This document shows positions 60,014 to 64,000 of a DNA stretch of 64,000 nucleotides, piece after piece. Where the stretch lies: the NCBI RefSeq assembly GCF_000759715.1, contig NZ_BBLU01000001.1, positions 357,020 to 421,019 of the forward strand, read 5' to 3'. This stretch comes from Demequina mangrovi. GTDB lineage: Bacteria; Actinomycetota; Actinomycetes; Actinomycetales; Demequinaceae. The notes under the pieces were generated by a model. That model saw only the letters and a list, made by a program, of their open reading frames with translations, was not told the DNA's origin and did not search any database. Position 1 is the stretch's first letter. Each line of letters starts with the position of its first letter. Both the position numbers and the translations under genes were made by a program.

Positions 60014-61084
60014 ATGCTGAGGTACCTGGGCTTCGTCGGCATCGGCCTGGCCGCCTTGTGGCTGATGGGCGCGTGCGACGATCCGGCGCCCACGCCGGAG
60101 AGCTCCGCCGGCGCGTCACCCTCGCCGAGCGTCTCCGCGACCGCGTACGAGGCTGCGGCGCCCGCCGCGCTGGAGCCGGCCGACAGGCCCGCGCTGGAGC
60201 GCTTCGACTCGTGGTTGACGCGCCTCTCGGAGTTCGCGATCGACACCGACGCCTCGCCCGAGGACGGAGAGGCCCAGGCCGCGAAGCTGGCCGCGCTCGC
60301 CGACGACTATCCCGGCAGCGCCGAGGTCGCCGCGCAGATCGAGGCCGCGGCGCAGGACCTCGCGCACGCCCATCGGGCCCTCGGGAACGGGCGCCCCGCC
60401 ACCGCGGCCGCCGCCTTCCGCGACGTGTCGACCGGGCTGTCGGGCGTGCACCCGCTCATCGAGGCCGACATCGAGGACGTCGAGCGCGACAGCGGCTACC
60501 GCCTCGCGGGCGCGGGCGTGCAGGCGCATGCGACGTCAACGCAGACCGCGTCGATCGTGCGGTGGATCGACGGCGACACCGTGGCGACGAGCATCGGCCG
60601 GGTGCGCCTGATCGGGCTGGACACGCCCGAGCTGTCGGGTCGGTGCGCGACGGCCCAGGAGGCGTTGGCGGCGGCGGAGCAGCTCGCGCCGGCGGGGACG
60701 CTCGTGAAGCTCACCGATCCCGCCTCCGTGGACGACACGGACCAGCTGGGCCGGATGCTGCGCTACGTCGACCTGGTGGACGGCACGGACGTGGGCTACT
60801 CGCTGCTCGTCAACGCGCTCGGCGACGCGCGCTTCGACTCCCGCGACGGCTACGACTGGCACCCTCGCGAGAAGGCCTACCGCGAGCATTCCGCGAGCGT
60901 GGCCGACGAGGACGAGCAGTGCTCGTGGGAGGTCGCGGCGTCCGCGGGGCTCGCCCCCGCGACCGACGACGACGATGACGAGCATCTGCGGGCGCTCCGC
61001 CTGCAGGCGACGAGCGCGGCGGTCGACGGGATCCGCCGCGACGCCACGACGCTCGCGAACGCCGCTTCCGCCTCGTCACGCTGA
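60014..61084 (+). CDS. Lipoprotein with staphylococcal-nuclease-like domain
   Basis: A 356-residue precursor with lipobox LMGAC (Cys21), so it should be anchored outside the membrane. A Ser/Pro/Ala-rich linker and a predicted helical region (about 50-170) precede an SNase fold (about 180-300). The fold has VRWIDGDTVAT, VRLIGLDTPEL (with the Arg, Asp, Thr and Glu of the active site) and DQLGRMLRYVDLVDG (the second catalytic Arg region). It is probably a Ca-dependent secreted nuclease. The ATG lies just after a GTG and follows GAGGGG. Confidence 0.85.
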   Translation: MLRYLGFVGIGLAALWLMGACDDPAPTPESSAGASPSPSVSATAYEAAAPAALEPADRPALERFDSWLTRLSEFAIDTDASPEDGEAQAAKLAALADDYPGSAEVAAQIEAAAQDLAHAHRALGNGRPATAAAAFRDVSTGLSGVHPLIEADIEDVERDSGYRLAGAGVQAHATSTQTASIVRWIDGDTVATSIGRVRLIGLDTPELSGRCATAQEALAAAEQLAPAGTLVKLTDPASVDDTDQLGRMLRYVDLVDGTDVGYSLLVNALGDARFDSRDGYDWHPREKAYREHSASVADEDEQCSWEVAASAGLAPATDDDDDEHLRALRLQATSAAVDGIRRDATTLANAASASSR

Positions 61085-61109
61085 TCGACCCCCGCCCGGG
61101 GCGCTCGCT

Positions 61110-62408
61110 TCAGCAGTCGGCGAGGAACCGCACCATCACATCGGTGCCGAACTCGAGCGAGTCGATCGGGACCCGCTCGTCGATGCCGTGGAAGAGCCCG
61201 GGGAAGTCGAGCTCGGGAGGCAGCCGCAGCGGCGCGAAGCCGTAGCCCGCGATGCCGAGCTTCGCGAGGTGCTTGTTGTCGGTGCCGCCCATCATCGTGT
61301 ACGGCAGCACGATCGCGTCCGGGTCGTCGAACGTGACCGCCTCGATGGCCTTGTGCACCAGCGGCACGTCGAAGGGCAGCTCGATCGACGGCTCGGTGAT
61401 GTACTGCTCGACCTTGACGTGCGTGCCGGCCAGCTCCTCGATGGTCCGCAGCACCTGCTCCTGCTGGCCATGGAGGAAGCGCGAGTCGACGAAGCCTCCG
61501 GCGGTGTCGGGGATGACGTTGACCTTGTAGCCGGCGCTCAGCATTGTCGGGTTCGAGGTGTTGCGCAGCGACGCCTCGACCATGCGTCCCACGGCGCCGA
61601 GCCCGGCCACCAGCCGGTCGACGGTCGCCGCATCGTCCGCGTACTCCATGCCGAGCAGGTCTGCGGCGCCCCGGAGCAGGTGCTCCGATGTGGGCGAGAT
61701 CTCCATCGGCCACTCGTACGCGCCGATGCGCGCCATCGCGCCGCCCAGGTGGGCGACCGCGTTGTCGCCGTGCACCAGCGAGCCGTGTCCCTGCACGCCC
61801 GAGGCCGCGAGCCGCAGCCACTGCATGCCCTTCTCCCCCGTCTGGAAGAGGTAGACGCGCTTCCCGGCGACCTGGATCGAGAAGCCGCCGACCTCCGAGA
61901 CGGCCTCGGTCGCGCCCCGGAAGTCGTCGGGGTGGTGCTCGACCATCCACTTGGCGCCGCGGTGGCCGCCGTGCTCCTCGTCGGCGAAGAACGCGATGAC
62001 GATGTCGCGGGCGGGCTTCACGCCCTCGCGGATCATGCGGCCGATCGCCGCGAGGTACATCGCGTCGACGCCCTTCATGTCGACGGCGCCGCGACCCCAG
62101 ATCATGCCGTCCTTGACCTCGGCGCCGAACGGATCGACCGTCCAGTCCTCCGGGAAGGCCGGCACCACGTCGAGGTGACCGTGCAGCACGAGCGGCGGAC
62201 GCGAGCGGTCGGCCCCCTCCCACAGCGCGGTGAGGGAGGCGCGTCCGGGCTCCGACTCGCGGATGACGGGCTCGAGCCCGAGGTCGCTGAGGTATGCGGC
62301 GACGTACTCGGCGGCGGCGCGCTCGCCAGGGCCGTCCTCGTCCCCGTAGTTGGAGGTGTCGATGCGCATGAGGTCACGCGCGAGGCGGACGACGTCGGAC
62401 TCGGTCAT
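61110..62408 (-). CDS. M20/M25/M40-family metallopeptidase
   Basis: A dinuclear zinc hydrolase of 432 residues, related to succinyl-diaminopimelate desuccinylase and carboxypeptidases. Metal ligands are in VLHGHLDVVP (His), WGRGAVDMKG (bridging Asp) and FADEEHGGHRGAKW (catalytic Glu pair). The dimerisation domain contains GSLVHGDNAVAHLGGAM. The C-terminal His is in PGLFHGIDERVPI. The substrate is probably a dipeptide or acylated amino acid. TAGCCT lies seven bases before the ATG. Confidence 0.92.
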   Translation of the reverse strand: MTESDVVRLARDLMRIDTSNYGDEDGPGERAAAEYVAAYLSDLGLEPVIRESEPGRASLTALWEGADRSRPPLVLHGHLDVVPAFPEDWTVDPFGAEVKDGMIWGRGAVDMKGVDAMYLAAIGRMIREGVKPARDIVIAFFADEEHGGHRGAKWMVEHHPDDFRGATEAVSEVGGFSIQVAGKRVYLFQTGEKGMQWLRLAASGVQGHGSLVHGDNAVAHLGGAMARIGAYEWPMEISPTSEHLLRGAADLLGMEYADDAATVDRLVAGLGAVGRMVEASLRNTSNPTMLSAGYKVNVIPDTAGGFVDSRFLHGQQEQVLRTIEELAGTHVKVEQYITEPSIELPFDVPLVHKAIEAVTFDDPDAIVLPYTMMGGTDNKHLAKLGIAGYGFAPLRLPPELDFPGLFHGIDERVPIDSLEFGTDVMVRFLADC

Positions 62409-62427
62409 GCGGACCAGGCTAGCGGCC

Positions 62428-63873
62428 TCACATCACCCGGAAGCCGTTGGTGATCACCACGCCGAGCACCACGAGCCCCACGAGCGCGAGGATGTAGACG
62501 AGGCGCCGGTAGCCGGCCTTCCAGGCCGCGATGACGATGCACGCGACGGCGCCCGGGATGAGCGCGAGCCCGTACCGTCCGGTCGGGTTCGGGAAGTACT
62601 GCGGCACCGCGGTGCTGAGGTACGCCTGGATCTGCACCACGGTCGGATAGAGCACCGTGCCCGCGAGCACCATCCAGCCGAGCGAGCGCCGCGCGGGCTC
62701 CTTCGCGCACGCGACGATCACCGCGAAGATCGCGCCGATCACCAGCACGTTGAGAAGGCGGGTCCAGGAGATCATCAGCGCGACGTTGAGCGGTTCCTGG
62801 AGGTAGTAGTCCGACGCGAGGTTGAAGCCGAGGAAGAGCGTCTCGAGCCACTCCGAGCCCGGCAGCCCCAGCACGTCGCGGGTGTTGAGGCCTACCAGCG
62901 GGTTCTGCCAGTTCGGATCGCCCCGCCCGCTCTGCCACGCCTGCCACGCGATGTACGGGAGCAGGATCGCTCCTGCCATCGCGCCGACGATCGCGGCGTC
63001 GCGGCCGTGCTCACGGCGCTTGGCCCAGTCGCGCAGCATGCGGAAGGTCAGCAGCGCGCCGAGCGCGATGAACGGGATCGCGGCGATCGTCTTCGTCATG
63101 GCCGCGACGCCGGCCAGCAGCGCAGCGATTCTCCAGTCCGCGTCCTCGTCGACGAAGATCCGTGCCGCCAGCCACACCGCGGAGGCGCCGATCACCACCG
63201 TCGCCGCATCCGGATTGACCGTGGTGACGGCGTGCAGCACGCGTGGGAACGCCGGCAGCAGCAGCGGAGCGATGATCGCCGCGGCCGGGTCGACACGCCA
63301 GCGCCGCAGCGCCACGAACATCGTGAACATGCCCAGACCCAGCCACAGCACTCCGGGAAGCCGCGCCGCCGTCAGGAAGTCGACGGACGGCAGCGCCGCG
63401 TCGATCGCACGCGCCGGCAGGCCGACCACGAGGTAGTACAGCGGCGGGTGCGAGAAGTTGTACTGCTGCCCCTCGTACGGGAACTCCCAGGCCTGCGCCT
63501 CGGCCCCGCACGCGGGCAGCTCGTAGCGCTCCTGCCCCACGCAGGCCCAGATGTCGCGGATCTCGGGCGCGATGATCGAGCCCGCGTACGGGATCTCGAG
63601 GTGGGACGCGCGCCACGCGTAGTCGGCATGCGTCGGCTCGTCGATGCGGGACATGGCGCCGCCGGGTCCGAGCACCACCGGCACCACGATCGCGGCCGCG
63701 ACCGCGAGGTAGAGCGCGAGCACGCCGAGGCGGGATCTCCGCGAGTCCTTGAAGGACACCGCCCATTCCTCGGCGATCCCGATCCACTCGGAGGGAAGCG
63801 GCGCTCTCCTCGCGTGCGTGACGGTCAACGGCGCTCCTTGGGCGGTGAGGGGGCGCCTGCAGATACGGCGCAT
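62428..63873 (-). CDS. Polytopic membrane protein, glycosyltransferase-39/PMT-like
   Basis: A 481-residue protein with a basic N-terminus, about ten to twelve membrane helices and a large first outer loop. The loop carries the acidic sequence RIDEPTHADYAWR and the Cys-containing segment IWACVGQERYELPACGAEAQ. NFSHPPLYYLVVGLPAR corresponds to the loop motif of GT-C glycosyltransferases. It may transfer sugars from a polyprenyl donor, but no acceptor is known. ATG at 63873 has TACGAT seven bases upstream; an ATG three codons earlier overlaps that box. Confidence 0.75.
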   Translation of the reverse strand: MRRICRRPLTAQGAPLTVTHARRAPLPSEWIGIAEEWAVSFKDSRRSRLGVLALYLAVAAAIVVPVVLGPGGAMSRIDEPTHADYAWRASHLEIPYAGSIIAPEIRDIWACVGQERYELPACGAEAQAWEFPYEGQQYNFSHPPLYYLVVGLPARAIDAALPSVDFLTAARLPGVLWLGLGMFTMFVALRRWRVDPAAAIIAPLLLPAFPRVLHAVTTVNPDAATVVIGASAVWLAARIFVDEDADWRIAALLAGVAAMTKTIAAIPFIALGALLTFRMLRDWAKRREHGRDAAIVGAMAGAILLPYIAWQAWQSGRGDPNWQNPLVGLNTRDVLGLPGSEWLETLFLGFNLASDYYLQEPLNVALMISWTRLLNVLVIGAIFAVIVACAKEPARRSLGWMVLAGTVLYPTVVQIQAYLSTAVPQYFPNPTGRYGLALIPGAVACIVIAAWKAGYRRLVYILALVGLVVLGVVITNGFRVM

Positions 63874-63952
63874 TTCCCGCATCGTAGCGGCGTGACCGGG
63901 GACGATGCGCGCCGCGAGGACTCCGCCGCGCGCGGCTCTCGCCGGGGAACGC

Positions 63953-63984
63953 AGAAGGCCCCGACCTTGCGGTCGGGGCCTTCT
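63953..63984. terminator. Perfect 14-bp terminator hairpin at the window end
   Basis: AGAAGGCCCCGACC (63953-63966) pairs perfectly with GGTCGGGGCCTTCT (63971-63984) around TTGC. It probably ends a gene lying beyond the window on the minus strand. Confidence 0.8.
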
Positions 63985-64000
63985 CCCGGTGTCCGAGGGG

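Overview
The window is high-GC bacterial chromosome from an actinobacterium. The evidence is a Pup-modification locus (arc, dop, pup, pafA), a PdtaR-type ANTAR response regulator, the actinobacterial hisI-trpE-(HGxxPAAW protein)-trpC-trpB-trpA-lgt run, an atypical group III phosphofructokinase, a DUF5703 protein, and many genes whose -10 box sits 6-7 bases before the start codon (leaderless mRNAs). Gene content and order fit Micrococcales best. A chemoreceptor suggests motility. Genus cannot be fixed from the sequence alone. No phage, insertion sequence, CRISPR array or plasmid function is visible; this is core chromosome with small repeats and one large secreted glycosidase as accessory elements.

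Layout. 1-12.3 kb: repair and core genes on the minus strand (uvrA, cut by the window edge, terC, uvrB, coaE, rpsA, pfkA, polA). 12.3-16.4 kb: a plus-strand hotdog thioesterase and the livHMGF transport operon, facing its binding-protein gene livK across a region with two terminators and two copies of a palindromic repeat. 18.2-19.5 kb: pdtaR and an unusual tRNA-Leu(CAA), divergent from overlapping -10 boxes, then methylglyoxal synthase. 19.5-26.4 kb: sucrose phosphorylase and a 1,632-residue secreted GH43-GH51 arabinan-degrading enzyme with a promoter and two LacI-type operator candidates. 26.5-40.0 kb: a compact minus-strand run hisI-trpE-78aa-trpC-trpB-trpA-lgt-gltB-gltD-pyk, mostly with overlapping or closely spaced genes. 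40.1-46.1 kb: a short orphan gene with a folded leader, a heterodimeric ABC exporter, hisF and an FKBP lipoprotein. 46.1-51.7 kb: pafA, pup, dop, arc and trmI, with no 20S proteasome genes between pup and pafA. 51.7-64 kb: site-2 protease, RecB-like nuclease, chemoreceptor, HAD phosphatase, PAC2-family protein, undecaprenyl-diphosphatase, aldo/keto reductase, small conserved actinobacterial proteins, a nuclease-domain lipoprotein, an M20 peptidase and a polytopic membrane protein.

How the genes work together. gltBD, pyk, pfkA, mgsA and the trp/his genes link lower glycolysis, nitrogen assimilation and amino-acid synthesis. The liv system imports amino acids or a similar solute. The GH43-GH51 enzyme and sucrose phosphorylase point to use of plant-derived sugars. 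lgt lipidates the three lipoproteins found here (LivK, FKBP, nuclease). The Pup genes appear complete for tagging and for ATPase unfolding, but the ATPase lacks the usual proteasome-docking tail. That suggests pupylation without proteasomal degradation, as reported for corynebacteria; the rest of the genome would have to be checked for prcBA.
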